This document shows, piece after piece, positions 12,500-27,532 of a stretch of 64,000 nt of DNA. Every line of letters begins with the position of its first letter. Position 1 is the first letter of the stretch. Position numbers and translations under genes: made by a program. This DNA is from Cylicocyclus nassatus. Its lineage: Eukaryota > Nematoda > Chromadorea > Rhabditida > Strongylidae. The stretch is from NCBI GenBank assembly GCA_958299035.1, contig CATQJL010000112.1, positions 85,082,636 to 85,146,635 on the forward strand, given 5' to 3'. The notes beneath the pieces are model-generated. The model searched no databases. It had not been told where the DNA came from and saw only the letters and a list, made by a program, of their open reading frames with translations.

Positions 12500-15358
12500 G
12501 AGACGACTTTCTTGGTCAAGAGTGATTCATATGAGCTGGAGCTCGGATACTGACTTAGTCTAGTCGTTCCAGTTAGTATCGAAAATGTAGATACCCATAT
12601 ATAACCTGTGCATTGCCCTCGAGATAGATTTTCTATTGCTCCGAGCTTGCTCTTGGTTTTTTGAAAAATAACATTAGGTCCAGAACAAAGAGAATTTGAT
12701 CCGTATCATATTCAGAGGGTTTTCAATGTGTAAAAAAACTTTTCTGCAACATGCAAGCTTTTCTACACCTTCGGACTTGCAAATGAATTCCAACATTTGA
12801 GCCCACAGCACCCCTATCAGCTTTCACTTTCTCACATTCAGTTGTACGAACACGCTCTTATGAATGCCGCTAGGCTCCTGTTTTTACCTTTGCTAATTAG
12901 GCTCGTTAAGATAATTGTCCTGTGGTTGTTCAGCAGCAGCGAGTTTGGGGAAAAGTTTGCCGAGATCAGTGAAAAAAGTATAAATTAGGGCAATGATATA
13001 ACGATATGAAGGTCTCACAAAGGTCTCGCAAATGTACGTGAGTGTAGTTTCAATGCGATACTTTTTTTGCAAAGTGTAAAAAGTTCGAATGGTGTTTGAT
13101 GCAGGCTTAGATTATCATGTTCGCCAATATTCTTTTCTTTTCTTACATCCCTCATGGGGCGAGACTCAGAAGTTCAATGTTGGCATCAGAATTCGGTGTC
13201 CTTCAGCTAACTAAGCTCTCCAACCCTCCGGGGACGATAAATTGGTTTTCCAGGGCAATCTGGGAGGGTCGAGAGCTCGGATTTAAGGGACCTTATTGTG
13301 AATCTATTCTATAGTTGTCGAGACGCAGATTAATGTCCGACAGTCCCCTCCGGACTGAGAGGTGCCACCAACTTCAGATGAGCTGGCACTCCCCGGGTGC
13401 TCGGTGGTCCCCTCCCCAATTCTGTTCCCCCCACATTTGTAATATAAAAATATGTATAATGATAAAGATCTAGTCAGAAACTGTTATCTTAAAGCGAAGG
13501 AAAGAAACTAAGGGTAGTGGGATCAAGTTATGCGAATAGCTAACTCGTCAACTTGACATAGTTTCTTCGATTACGAAAGTGAATCTTGATATGTATGCAC
13601 TATATTTGTAGGACACTTTTTTCTAACCATTGAATTTTTTGTAATTATTTTTATTTCTTTTCTTTCCTTGGCTTCCATTAAGTAGCTTTTCGTTCATGAA
13701 TGATCTTTTGATCCTATTGTGAGTGGCGTAATTGTCCTTCCTTTTCAATGTTCAAGATAGCATCTATTTAGAATTAATGAATTACGTTAAAAGAAAGGAC
13801 ATTCTTTATTTGGAAACCATCCTCCTATATTCTGGATATTTACGGCTATTTGGCTTATCCTAGAGATGCTGCATCGTATGTTATAAAAATTAGGAAAGAA
13901 AGTTTGCTACTCTTCATCTCCCGCTCTTCAGTTTTGCATTTTTTGGTTTTCTATGTTGTCATAACTCTCTTTTTCTATCGTGAGCATAATGCTATAATGT
14001 GAACCCATGCATTCACTGAAAGCATTTATGAGAAAAGGAGAGAGCATAATCAATGAGATCACATGAAAACAATGATTTTTTTGTGATTGCTCTCTGAGTT
14101 GGTGTTCGATTCGAACAATGAGTGTTACTCTTCAACTTTTGTACTTCTGATAACGCGCCGCTTTAGTTTCATAATGGGAATGACTACAAAGGATTGACGT
14201 AAAAGCGCAATGAAAAAAAAAGAAAGAAGTGATTTAGATTTGTTGCGTATAGTCGGAAAACTTTTTTCAAAGTGAAAATAAGCTTATCCAATTTCTTTGA
14301 AATTTTTTGGGAATTTGGAGCTAAGAGCTAGGCGATTACAAAGGCGCTAATATGCTAACCGCTCAAATTGAGGGTATCATTTGCAAATTAGCCTTGGAAA
14401 GTTTAATTTGTTGCCCTTTGAGCAGCTTCTCGACAACAAAATGATCGAATCGCCTCATGCATTCGATTATGCTACTGTTTTTCTCAGTTCTTTGTTATTT
14501 CCTTGCTTTTTGATCGTTCAAGGTCGGTAAAAATAACCAATGTACTCTACATAAGTGAGCCTTCTTCCATATTTTTAGAGAATTACGTTGCTTAGGCTTT
14601 TCTGGGAGGATTTGAGTTCAGTTCTGTGCCCGATTGTGTACATGTCTTTTTCTAGGTTTAGAGGGCACAGGTGAATGAAAACTTGCCTGATGCTTAATAA
14701 TAATGTATCGAAAACCTACCCTTTATTCTGAGCTTCTCCCTGTAATTCCCTTTGATCCGGTTTTTCTTTGATATATGCTGAGAGTAGAGAGTCATGTCTA
14801 TATAGCTCAGGACAAACTTAATTTGATATTGACATATCACGCATTTGCAAGATGTTAGAAAAACAAGATGTCCCGGAAGTTTGGTCGCAAGAAAATGCAA
14901 AGTGTTCGCAGCATATTCGGGCATTGTAGCAGCCTTTTTAGTTTGAAAAAAAAATGAACTGAAATCTATGAGAAAAGTGGCAAAAAATTGGTTTATTCGT
15001 CTCGTATATCTGGGAATCGTTGCTTTTCATAGAAAAAGTCAGTTATATAGCACAAACTTTCTTCAATTATTTGGGCAACAAAGCTCCTAAATCTAGGAAA
15101 GACGGAAGTTTAAGAGTGGAGGTTGACTATTCAGTGCTCACTTGTCTACTGACCAAAGCATTCACATGAAACTCTTATTAAAATTTGTTCGAGCTTGCAT
15201 TAAGATTGTGTATTTTTGATATTTCTTTCACTGAAGGCAGTGTTAAGGCAAATTTGCGCGGTTGCATTTTTTTGTGTGAAAACGTTTGGGAGTCGTTACC
15301 TCAACCATGTTCACTTGGCGATTCATATGATTTATTCATTGTCGATGAATTCAATGCT

Positions 15359-15430
15359 AAACTCTTGCTCGGTACCGTACTCGAGGACGCTGATTGGTCC
15401 GCATAAATGAGTACGGTATGCTGAGAGTTT
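15359..15430. repeat. small inverted-repeat element, copy 2
   Basis: AAACTCTTGCTCGGTACCGT at the left mirrors GAGTACGGTATGCTGAGAGT at the right. The loop reads GACGCTGATTGGTCC, shared in part with the copy at 22900. Confidence 0.65.
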
Positions 15431-18400
15431 GAGTTCAGAGTTGGTTGTTCGGTCATGAATGAACCACCATATGTGGTGCCGCTTAGGTAAAGGCTCAAGC
15501 TCAGATATTAGGTTTACCGCTCAGTCTCACAAGTAACCCGGTACCCAGATTTGCTTGAGCACTGCCCTGCATTACGCTTTCAGTTACTGACTTTCGCTTT
15601 TCTGCTGAGCCCTTTTTATATCTAGTAGCTCTACTGCTTCATAATTTGAATATGCTTTAGGAACTACGCTGTTGCTATAAATGGAATTATATTGACGTCC
15701 TAAGAAAGCTCAGACGATGATTGCTTCTTCGCAATCCGCCACCTTCCAGCGCTTTTTTCTTGGAAGCAATCTTGCCGGAACGCAATCGTTTTTGCAAAAA
15801 CCTTCTCTTTGCTGCCATCTTTTTGTCCTCCAAGCTCGCTGGACAATTGGTTTATGTCTGATTTATGGGATCCGAGAGACGAATGTGATTAGGAGAAAAG
15901 ATTTAGAACAGAACACCACCATGCTTTTTTTGCCTCAAGGGAGTTGGCGGACAGAATTTGACAAATTGCAAGGCTCCAAAAGAATTCTTTTGCCGAGATT
16001 TTTTGAACTTTGTTGGTCTCAGGCAATTTGTAACTTCTTGGCAAGTACTTTCTGAACTGCCACAAATTATAATTTCGGATTCGCTACATGTAAATATCTG
16101 CAGCTCCGCGACTATATATGTCCATAAATCGTAAAGAGATGACGTTTTTATTGCCGCAACTGCTATGGCGGGGAAGTCTGTGGGGAGTTAAAGTCTCCTC
16201 ACTTGACTTATGGAGCTCAACCCTTGGTTATATGCGAATTCTACACCCTAAAACTCATTGTGTACCCGTTAAATCATGTGGTTGCGGGTTTTAGTTTTCG
16301 TCCTAACCAATTTTTTTTTCAGAAGCCATCGTTGATTCCACGTTTAGGTTGTCGCGGTTTCTAGTTTGGAGAAAAAGGATCTAACAAACGAAAATCAAAA
16401 AAAATTACAGCAACGAGGGACGAAAATCACAAATTATCCTAACCCCCTCTTGGATTGTAGAATTCATAAATTCATTATCATAATTGTAGTCTTAGAATCG
16501 TTCGATTAAGTTTGAACAAAAACGTAATGAGAAATAAAAATCAGAAGGTCCATATCCTTTTTCCTTTTTTCTGGGATCACAGAATTCATTATCATAGGAA
16601 TGTGCGCCTAGAATCTTTTGAAAGAATTTCTGACCATAACCTTAATTTGAAGTTCTGAAAAACGGGTGTACTGTATTTTTACCAGTTTTTTATCGTGAGA
16701 TCCATTTTCATTTTTATTACGTTCGTTCCGTTTACATCATTCTTTGCCAATTTCATTTGATTTGTGTATACGAGTTTGAACATCTCTCTAATAAGTTCGG
16801 TTTTTTCAATACCTTCCAAGCTTATTTTTGCAAAATTCTGCTACTTCAGGAATCTGTTTCTCATATGTCTCAGCAAAAAAAATCTCGTAAACAAGCAGCA
16901 TTAGTCTCTTCTCACAATCCAAGATTGGATGAGTGGATATGACTAGATGTTTTGGCTTATTTACTCCTATGGCAGGCTGCATCAGCCAGTTGCTTCATCC
17001 AAATCTAGGAAGGATTTTTCTGGCTATTAATTGGATATCATCATCATTGTATATATTTTCTTTCATTTGGACCAGCCTCAGAAAAAAAATTTACTGTTCA
17101 TTAATCTGAACAGAAAACAGTTGAATTCAATTTTCCAGGAACGAAATTCGATTTTCCACTTCAATTGGTTTTTTTTTGTTGCACAGGGGAATTCAATATC
17201 GAGGTCATGGGGCTTTGACTGATGAGCTTGTGTTCTTTACAAAATCGTTTGACCTCTGATTGATGTGATGCACTTGACTCTTAGATGTTTTGACAGAAAA
17301 CTGTGATAGATATCTTGCCGGATAGAATATATCTCTTTCTCATCTATTTTTTTTCGCTGTGATTAACAAATAGACTGTGCTTTTTTCTTTTAAATTATCA
17401 CTTCCTATTGGTAGCTACGGTTGATTCATAAGACAGCCTGTTCCAACCTTTCCTGAACAGTATCTTCCAGAATTTGTGTCAAAACTGAAGACCATTTTTT
17501 GGCGTCCTTAACCGAAATCTGTAGATTTACGTCAATGCTGCACTTTTTACTTGCAGGTGGATACAAATGTTGATTGTCCAAAAAGATTGTACTCATATAA
17601 AATTCTCTAGTGACGTTTGAGTTTTCCCAGCGTTACGTATGATTTTAACAAAACCTTTTGCATCACTGCGGATTACGGTAGTGACAATGAAGGTATTACT
17701 CGTATTTATAAATTCTGAGTAATTTCCGTATCTCTCTCAAAATTGCTGACGATTATGATGCACTGAAAACGGTATGGTGACTGATATAGGGCGGAAATGA
17801 GGGGGATAAAGGGTAATGATTTTTATCCTCTGTGCGTTCAATGTAGTCTGTGCATGAATTCGTTAGCTAGACTGCTCTGTAAATTTTTTTGGATCGAATT
17901 CAATTTGGAAGCGCATCGCTTGGACATATAGCCAGCAAAGAGCATAGTAATAATGACTTGCATTTTCTGTTGTTAATGAGGGAGCCTATGCTGTCCGCTG
18001 GCTTTTTAAAGTTCTTAGACATGAATTAAGCGCTTGATGAGGGCAGGTGACTTTCTCTCTTGCATGCTCTTTCTATGTTCGCTTTCTCTTGCCGTTGTCT
18101 AGAGAGACGGTTTTTTTTGCTACTCAGAGGCGTCGTAAATGAGATTCGCAAAAGTGCACCGAGGCAATTTCTTGTCAGGCATTGCCGTTCCCCTTAGTTT
18201 TAATGGCAACGAAAAAAGAAATGTCTTGAGGACACGCCCATTTTTCGACTTCCCCACATTCCCAAAGGCTCTAGGGAGGAATAGGCGCTAGCGTCGACTC
18301 CGTCACAAGCGTTAATCCAATCCATTTGCACTCTTTAGACGCTGTGATTTCGCTTAATTGCTAGCATAGGACTACTCGTACGCGAGAGTCATCTGCTGCT

Positions 18401-21400
18401 CCGGCGTCATGTAGAGTGCAGTCGCGTATGTCTGGAGGGGGTCATTTTACAGCCACTTTTCTCTTCGAGAATCGGCTCGTGCCGCTTTTTCTGAAAAATT
18501 GAGGATTTCCGGAGATTATCTTGCGTAAGGGGATCGCTTCTTCTGGATTTTGTTCTTTTCTAGCGCACGCATCACAAAGAACTTCATTATCGAATCCTCC
18601 TAGTTGACTCAGGCTTTCATCAATTCTGACGACCAATGGTTCTAAACTGAACCCAATTAACCGCTCGGTAGCTTTTTTCAGTATCCATTGAGTGCCGTTT
18701 TCATCAGAGAATGCACTTGTGATATCAACTCTGCTACCGACACAGCTGAAAGTTTTTCTGTAATGCATTGCACCTGTTTCATAGAGTGTAATATGTCAGC
18801 TGTTTTTTCTTCTTTCATGTGGTCCCGTGGCTATGGAGTCGTAAATTAACACAAACGTTTGTAAATAACGCGCTAGACCCCGCCTTGTACCACGTACAGC
18901 TGTTTAGCTGTTCCTTTTCTTTCTGAAGATAGACATTGCTGACATTTTTGGAGATTACCTTATCCATTTTACCTCGTTTTCGATGCCTTGCATCTCTGAA
19001 AGTACTGGGTAAAAAACCCTTATCTTTTCTGAACAATCTTATCCATGCCATGGTGAGCCATAGGGATTTCGACTGCAATTTATTGTTTTTAAAAATGTTT
19101 GGAGATGTTACTGAAAAATCATTTCGCCTTTGCTCATTCTTCCTCTACCTCTCCACTCTCCCTAGCAAATCTAAATTCCACATGTACACATAATTACGAT
19201 ACATACAATGGTGATCGCAGCATCTTGTGGAGTCATGGAAAGGGGGGGGGGAGATATGACAGGATTTTTTTTTCAACGCCACGCTTTCCCAAGCATATGA
19301 TGCGCTTTCCAATCTTTTTAGAGCTTATATCATGTGACTTGAATGGAGTGGAGGTCGCCATGCTCCCGAAAAAAATTTCTAGTCATTGTTAAACTAGTTA
19401 ATGATTTTCCGACTCATAGAAATCACTTTTATGAATCCCGCGACATGTGCACGCACAACATTTTTGTACTAGAACTAACTCTGTTTGAATTACGACCAAG
19501 CACATCTCTTTCCCTTTTTCTTTCTCAAAAACTTCCTCCTATCTAGTCGGTGCCAATAAGCATGCTCTCATTTAGCCGTTTCACATTTGCTAAGGCGCTT
19601 TTCTAATTTAGTTTCGTACTTTTTAGCATTCGTCAAGGCAGGCAAATGATGGCTAAAAAAGGATAAGCGCATTCAAGTTAGCTTATTAACATATGCAAGA
19701 AATTAACTGGTGGTGGGAGTTAGATTTTGGCAGCTACTTGAGACAAAGTCGCTTTTCTTTGCCTTCATTATCTACTTATATTTGTTAGGGAAAAATGGTG
19801 ATGGAGGAACTAACAAAAACACCATGTTTATGCTGTTTTCACAGTTTTTCAGCAAATGACTTTTTTCCACGCCAATGATCTCCTAATCGTCCGAACAAAA
19901 AGTAAGGAAACACGCGCCATTAACTTGGCAAACCACCCAAACATCTCTGCATTCGAGAGCAGAAGTCAACACAACAGACGTTTGAAAAATGTGCCGAGCG
20001 GGGAAGAGGAAAGAAGGGGTGAGAAGGGGGGGGGGGAGAGATAATTGCAGCTTGGACGCATGGAAAGGTTTAACCCTAGTTATCTTCACTTTTATGCAAA
20101 AGATTTTGTGGAATATGAAGGAGAATTTATCTGACTATTATTATCTGACTTCAGCGTTACTTTTTCCAAAACTTCTTTTTGTTTCAACCTTAATTGACAT
20201 TGAAAAAAGTGTTCACATTCATTTGAAGTACGTAGTCAAATGTGCAAATGCTATCACCTCATTTGTTCTTTTTGTAATACAAAACTCAAACCTTTGTCCT
20301 TTTAACAAGTGCCCATTAGCCCTTTGAATCTCCTATAACAATTAGGGTTAATGATAGATCTGCAATCGCCCATTTCTAGAGTAAATTAATTGATTTTTTA
20401 CCAGTAAAGTAATTGCAGACATTTTCTGCCAATGGAAAATTTAATGGTAGCGTTTTTACCATGCGAAACATGAGATATGCGGATAACTTGCTAGCAATCT
20501 TTTTTTTAATACCGTTATGCAGACAAACTCTATTTTCAGCGTTTCCAGAAAAAAAACCCTCATTTGTTTTGCACCTAAAGAAACTCTATCTGGAGCTGGG
20601 AATTTTTTATTCGACTTGTATAAGACTTCAAGGGAAAATTTGGCTTTCAATGCAAGAGAAAACCGAGTTTTTGAGTCTAAGCTTTCGCTCGTGGCGAAGG
20701 AACTTGGAAGAGAAAAAATGCACTTTTGATATATGCTAGGGTTCTCATTGCGGAGATATTTTTAGAAGCAACGGATTTATGGGAATTCTTTGCCAAAGCT
20801 CTGCTCTGAGCTCTTTGAGAGCTAACGAAGTAAGTTCTAAATATAGAGAAGTGAGATTTTGTTGCAGATTTTTTGGAAAATTTCAAGAGGTTTGTCAAGG
20901 CTAAGGAAATGCCATATAGGGTTTTTGTTTTAGCTAACTTCGATTTGATTGTTTCTCTGAAAGTCAGATAACAACATCTCAATAGTTTCTAAAACGAAGC
21001 CATCCATCTATCCTTTCTTTTTTGGTCGTGGGTCTTCAAGTGCCATAATTGATGTAATCTCTGAGTAGCAGGGCTGAATGCATTCCATCTAAGGTCTCGA
21101 ATGTTGTCTTAACGCTCGGCTGCGCACAAATCAGCCACTTCTATGCAAATCTGCTCCACGTCTCCACACAATCGTTGTAACTTGCTACTTGCAAATTCTC
21201 CCCATTCAGAATGAGCTTTTTTCCCGTAGTATTTGCCTTTCATGTACGTCTCAAATGTACTCTTGCACGTCCTGCATTTTTGCACTTGTAAGGTGCAAAA
21301 CCGAACCTGCGCGTGATACGGCGCACACAGGTGGGCGACGGCAGGTGTGCGGATCCCCGATGAAATCTCTTAATAGACACTGGGCCTTCAATAAGACCCT

Positions 21401-22367
21401 GCGTAACAATTTTTGGGAACCTTCGTGAGAACGAAGGTTGCAAGTAGTGTGCCATAAAGGTGTTAGTACGGTAGGTGTACTGTAAGTCGCAGTTTTTGAG
21501 GAAATGGTTGGATTCTGCTTTTCAAGCTAGTCGACCAAAAACTTTCATTTGTGCATTATGCATATGATTTCTTTTTTCATTTTTAAGAGAAATTTCTAGT
21601 TTTAATGTTTGAACTTTTAAAATCTCAAAAAGCGTTTATAGCCTTATTTTGACGTAAGCGAGATTAATACAGCTGCCTTTGTTCACAATTATCACCTTGA
21701 ATGCTAAATGCGCTGCGTATTTATCAATTTTCTATAGGACAAACATGAGTTTGATTAGTCCAGTTCTAATTCAATTCTAGCGCACTTTTTCACTCACAGT
21801 TCACAGTTTTTGTTATTGAGTTGCAGGGTAAATGGTTTAATAAGGACACTGATTTCACAAAGCATTTGCCAGACATTATAAGTAAACTGATAGATCGAGC
21901 ATCAAAGTTCCAAGATCCATTATCTAATCCTGCTGCCTGCACTCTGGACAATGAATGCTCGACAGAGGCATAATGCTCTGAGGCGTATTAATCTCAAGAT
22001 TTTTCTTAGGTGACTGAGCAGATCCGATTTGCTTCCTTTGTTATCGCCTCATCTTACTTCCTTGATGAAAAATGGATGATTCACAGCCTTCTTTATAAGT
22101 ATTGTGATGGTTTCTGATTTTTGCGATGTTCTCTTGTTCTCATTGAAAAGTTGTCTCATGAAAGAGTGCCAGTTTAATCCTGTTCCAACTCAGTGATTAC
22201 ATACAATGCCTCTTTTGAAAACATTAAGTCGAACATAATCGTTTTCGTCGTTGGATTCTTACGAAAACAGCATGCAATACTTCGGGAAGTACTTTTGCGA
22301 GCACCAAGTGCTTTCCACTTACTCCAAACAAGTTGCGCACTTCTGCATTGAAAATGGCGGAGAGGGT

Positions 22368-22382
22368 GGGGGGGGGGGGGGG
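22368..22382 (+). repeat. G15 tract
   Basis: A run of 15 guanines followed by further G-rich sequence (GAGGGGGAGGGGAGAGG), which could form G-quadruplexes. Confidence 0.95.
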
Positions 22383-22899
22383 AGGGGGAGGGGAGAGGTG
22401 CTTTCTACTATGTATGCTAATTGCGCCCGCTTCCCATATCTCCTTTCCCATGGTCTATATTCGTACAAGGAAATCTTTTGCCGATGCTGGTCAAAATTTT
22501 GGCAACTACAGTAATCTTTTTTTTCTGTATGTCACAGAGACTAAGATAAACTCATTTTCCGGTGACAGCACTTTCAATATGGAATTTTATCTACGATTCT
22601 TCTTACTTTGTCAGCCCAAAAATATGCGCATCACATGAAATTTATGCGCTCTACTAAATACATACTTGGTTAATTATAAACCGCGCCAGAGACATAAATC
22701 ACCCCGTCGCCCCCTACATTTTTGGCAGACGCGGTTCTTTCCAGTTTTGGCATTCATAGTTGTGGTTCATTTAAGTGTTTTGTTGAAATTGCAGTCTTTC
22801 ATGTTTTTATAGAAAATTGAAGTATTTGCAGCACTCATAAAATGCAGCGTCTACTCAAAGTGGACACGTGATTCATTTTTGGTCAAGATATCCAATTCG

Positions 22900-22969
22900 A
22901 AACTTACCCAATACGGTAATCGAGGGCGCTGATTGGTTCTTGAGATGAGTACGGTATTGGCGAGAGTTT
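22900..22969. repeat. small inverted-repeat element, copy 3
   Basis: AAACTTACCCAATACGGTAA mirrors GTACGGTATTGGCGAGAGTT. The loop shares GCGCTGATTGGT with copy 2. Confidence 0.65.
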
Positions 22970-23641
22970 GATGGTCAATTTCTCGGCCACGAATAAATCG
23001 TAGTTATCGAGAATGGGTTGAGCATTTTTGAAGCCTCCTTCCAATCAAAAAGTTCATTTACTCGAAATTTTTTGATTTATGTCTTAGGTCCTTTTCCACA
23101 ATTGGCTCTGCTGCCATCTAGACAAATCCATATACCCTTTTTTGTCGCTTGAGCTTTGCTAAAATTCGCTCGCTCAGCTAATTGCGTATAATTGCGTAAT
23201 TGGTTAGGCACAATGTGAATTGCTTGTGCCAGATGAGACGGTTTCCACGAAGAACGTTCAGACGTTGATTTGTTCTCTCCACAAACAGTAGAACCTAATT
23301 GATAACTCATAAAGTGTCAAATTACCTTCATCTAAATGTCTTTGCGCCAACGGCGATTTTGTCGTATTCATTGTAAGAAAAATTAGAGTTTTGAACTGCA
23401 GAAGAATCAAATTTTCAAAAAATTTTCATGATCACATTCGTATTTATTGTTTTTCATCAAATTTCGGCTGTCTGAACTAGTACGCGACATTCGCTCATCC
23501 TCAGCAATGGCTGGATGCTCGCAAAGTGAGAAGCTGTCAGCCGATGACGAGTTGTATATGCCGCGGGCCATACTCGATAGAAGTACACTATACTACTACG
23601 CTTGATGATGCTTACGAATTTTGAGTGGAGGAGGCGGGAAA

Positions 23642-23656
23642 GGGGGGGGGGGGGGG
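23642..23656 (+). repeat. G15 tract
   Basis: A run of 15 guanines in otherwise AT-rich DNA. Confidence 0.95.
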
Positions 23657-25259
23657 AGTGGCTTTAAGGCTTTAGCTTTCCTGGTGATAATACAGATTTA
23701 GAACAGATTGTCGTTCAGTCCTAGTCTTAATCTAGCAGACTGGAATCATCTTACTTATAAAGGGTGTCCCAAAAGTTTAAACGGTTCGACCGTAGGGTCT
23801 TTCATCTTAATATATTTCGTAGACCTAGAGTATCATCTTGTAGTGCTGGCTTTTACAACTACGGTGTAAGAATTGCTGATTAAATTCCGTTACTGTAGGT
23901 TTACGGTAAGAAATATTTGCTGGCTTTCACTATAGTCAGAACCAGTTTTGTTTCAAGAAACAAAGATTGGAAATGCTGCAATATGCTCATAACTTCACAG
24001 TCTTGCGCGTGGAAAACCCTTTGAAACCCCTTCCTTAGCTTCTGAAATTTTTGAAACGGTCACCGAACTACCACAATGATGTATTGGACTTTCTACCGTA
24101 ATCCCAAGTAACAAAATAAAAAAATCACCTTTTGCTATTTAGGATTACGGTAGGAAGTTCCAATACATTCTTGTGATAGTTCGGACACCGTTCCAAAAAT
24201 TTGAGCAATGGCTCGTTCTTCATTGTAGCCAGCATTACAAAAATCTACTCAAAGCTCACAGATCTTGTTATGCAAAAAGTTTAACTAAACAGTTCATACT
24301 TCTGGGGACCCCTCCATACTTATATTTTTCATTTAACAAACTGTTTTTTTTTTATCCTCACCTTTCTTCGTTCTCTCATTTCCGCTCCCATCCATCCTAA
24401 TGTCACTAACTTCGATCTAAGGTAAGATAAATGTCACCTCATCACGTATTTCCGCATAATATTTGCATGCACTTGACCTTCTAGCAAATTTGCATTATTC
24501 ATATCCTCATTGAGTCATTCTCGAATTCACTCTATTAACCCCGTTTTCGCACGCTCTCTCTCCCGTCACAACCCTTGAGGCGTCTAAACGTCCTCAAAGT
24601 GCATAAAATCAAGCGATTTACACTTCTTCTGGCTCGTTTGCCCTCGTTCTTTAAGTCAAATGACTTGTTAGCCGTTGAGATGTTCAAAGTACACATGGCA
24701 ACGTCTTTGCTGAATCGATTTTGTTTATTCTATTTCGTTTTTATTTTTTTTCGTTATTTTACTTGGAATTTTCTTTCGTCGCCTTCCCATCTTGTACCAA
24801 GCATGGACGTAAATTTTTATTTATCCGGCTAGGGGTCACAAAAATCTATTTTTGTCTTGTTCCTAATGAATCTCTTGACACATGTTGGTCTCCTGCCGAA
24901 ATTGTTTTGCGGATGTGCACCTAAGATGTTCGTCGTTGATGCCTTGTTGTTCTCTGATGTTTGTTCATGAGACCTGTGGGAAGAAACTGGAGCTTTTCGC
25001 AGCGAAGTTACGTTTTGTTTTGAAAATGCTCGAAAAATATCGAGCTGTGTGTCTCCCCATTCCAGACAATGAAATTCTTTTTTTTTTGCAAAAATTTCTG
25101 CAATTTTTCTACTATTCTCCCTCCCTACACTGTGAGATTTCATTCTATGCGGCTAGTTTGACCTCTTTGTTAACAAAGCTTTTGATCCCCGCATGCTTTG
25201 TATGCTCTGACATTGAATAGCTAGCTCACTGAAAGCATTGACTTGGACTTTTGCCAACT

Positions 25260-25278
25260 CCCCCCCCCCCCCCCCCCC
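25260..25278 (-). repeat. C19 tract (G19 on the minus strand)
   Basis: The longest homopolymer of G or C in the window, 19 cytosines on the plus strand. Most of the other tracts have G on the plus strand. Confidence 0.95.
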
Positions 25279-26107
25279 GCCCTCGGCTAAATAAGTTTAC
25301 GCCGTCGTCGCATGGACAGAACTTGAACTCACTTCATTAGGTGTCTCAAAGGGAAAAAAATTACGGTTTCGGATAACTACATCTTAAGCGGCCCATTTTC
25401 CTACTTAGTGCATATATATAGCAAAAATAACAATTTTAAACTTTTCGTTCCCACCATTCTTCTGTTTCATTCCTTTGGAGTTTTTTGTTGCTTTTATGTG
25501 CATTTATTTTTCATGTATCCATACATAGGATCGTGTTTTCATTTAATTATACATATGATGTCTATATTCCTATTTTTGATACATTCCAAGCATATCCTAC
25601 GCTCATTTTTTTTCTTGGAAGATATTATCTTTAGCCACACTTTCTTGGAAACGTCATCAACTGCATTAATGTAACACGTGCATTGATATTAACATTATCG
25701 TATACATTGTATCTCACGTTTCCTTGTTTTTTTTTTTCACGTTCTTACCATTGAATTAAGTATTGGACTGCAATTATGAGCTAGAGTCACGTAGCGCTGC
25801 CCTTTAGCAGTTGTAAACATTTTAGTTTTTTTTTTTCAAAAGTGCATTCTCAATGCACCCATGAACTTTGATTTTTTTTCCAAATCTCGTTACTGGATTT
25901 TGAGTCAGAAACTCATGCTTTCCTTCCTAATCCGATTGTGGATGGCTTTCCACATCCAGAGCAGGCTAGGCTGAATCGGTGCAAGCAGAAAGAATGTTTA
26001 TTTTGGTGTTTTGAAAGCACTGAATTTTCGAACATTTTTTTGGCAGAAATCTGCAAGGAACTGACGGCTGCAGTTGCTGCGCAGATATCATCAGATCTGT
26101 GCTCCTT

Positions 26108-26336
26108 TTAAGGCAGTGTCCGGACAAGGTGGAGGTTTTGGGACCCAGTACCATGCGAAAGTGGGCCCCCTCGGACTGTGCCCCGCGCAAGTGCGAGGCC
26201 ATAACGTCTGACCACAAGCAAGAAATATGGCCCGAAAACGGGGAAACCAACGCCGTGGGCTTTCAATGTGGGTTTTCCGACTCAGTGTGATAACAATAAT
26301 TTTTCTAGAAATAGTGTTCTTGTTCGGACACCGTAT
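26108..26336. mobile_element. TTAA-flanked MITE, copy 2 (decayed)
   Basis: The left end TTAAGGCAGTGTCCGGACAA matches the family; the right end CTTGTTCGGACACCG is its inverted copy but has lost the terminal CCTTTAA. The interior is G+C-rich and unlike the other copies. Confidence 0.6.
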
Positions 26337-27285
26337 AAAGTTCGTTTTGAAAACTCTAATTTATCTCAAAAATAGAGTCTTTTCTTTCATTGCTTAGATT
26401 TGAGTTGTTTGAAAAACCTTTAGGATTTTCCGTTATGCCAACGGAAAATTTTCTTCGTGCAGTAATGTATTGATGGGTGATGCCATTTATCGAATCTACT
26501 CTGCAGCATTAAAGAACGCTACATGCACAGGCCTGTACTGCTATATTTACATGATGCAATCACATTGCTTTTCCATTCTTGCGCTTGATTATGCGTTTGA
26601 TGGAACTTTGAGTCGAAGGGCAAACTAAATCGAATTTGTATTAACCAAGAATAAGATAAGTTTCCGAGAGTTTCGTAATGCAGTTGCACTATAGAATAAT
26701 TTTGATGGACAGCTGCTGGACTAACTCATAAACAAGCATGGAGCAATGGCGAATTGGGATAGGGAGTAGGGGGGGGGGGGGCTCATCCGCGAAAGTGGAT
26801 TGAGAATTTTTTGGAAAGTGCTTCAGATGAGTAGTGGAATCTTGCAAATGCCTTGCTGTATTAGGAGTTAGGGTAATATTTCCAGTCTCTCACGAGTCAG
26901 CTGTTAAAAAAGCTATGATCCACGCATAGCACTTGGCATAACATTTTGTCCTAAGAATCTACGACTGTAACTTACACTAAGACGGGAAAATGCTACAAAC
27001 TTGCCCAAAACCTAATGTCATGGTAACATCAGAGAGCAATGTGGCTACTGACGAAAAGACGGTACCAGATTTAAAAGTTGAAGAAATGATTAGCACTCAG
27101 TACTTTTGCACCTCGCGAGATTGAAGAAATGGTTATTTTCAATAAACTTGCCTTTTGCCGGTTATATGAGGAATATGAGGAAAGGAACCCATAAGTTTTC
27201 TTAATCAGTTATCAATGACATTTGTAAGAAGTGGATGGGTATAAGTGAGTTCGTATGGTGCCTTGTTGCTACCTTTTTTTTTATA

Positions 27286-27532
27286 TTAGAGGCAGTCGAT
27301 CAGCAGAATGGACCCTTCTCGAATTTAGGTGGGTTTATGTAGTGGACCCCCCAAGTACACTGTAGCCCAAATTCCACCTGCCAATTCATGCGCTAAGTCT
27401 TGAAAAAGGCGCTTCAAAACTCCACCAGCCCCGCCCTTTTCCATTGAGTGGGCTACACTGTACTTAGGGGGTCCACTGCCTAAATCCACCAAAATTCGGG
27501 AAGGGTCTATTCTGCTGATCCACTACCTTTAA
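27286..27532. mobile_element. TTAA-flanked MITE, copy 3
   Basis: Left end TTAGAGGCAGTCGATCAGCA, right end ATCCACTACCTTTAA. The arms are largely complementary: GTGGACCCCCCAAGTACACT at about 27341 returns inverted near 27457. The interior is shared with the copy at 38162-38476. Confidence 0.75.

Noticed and set aside
18442..18768. 108-codon minus-strand frame with protein-like composition
   Set aside because: An acceptor-like TTTCAG precedes the region, but I could not find linked exons or a family, so it is not reported as a gene.
23077..23310. 77-codon minus-strand frame
   Set aside because: Plausible composition only; no partner exon, no domain, and a run of this length is not rare in 64 kb.
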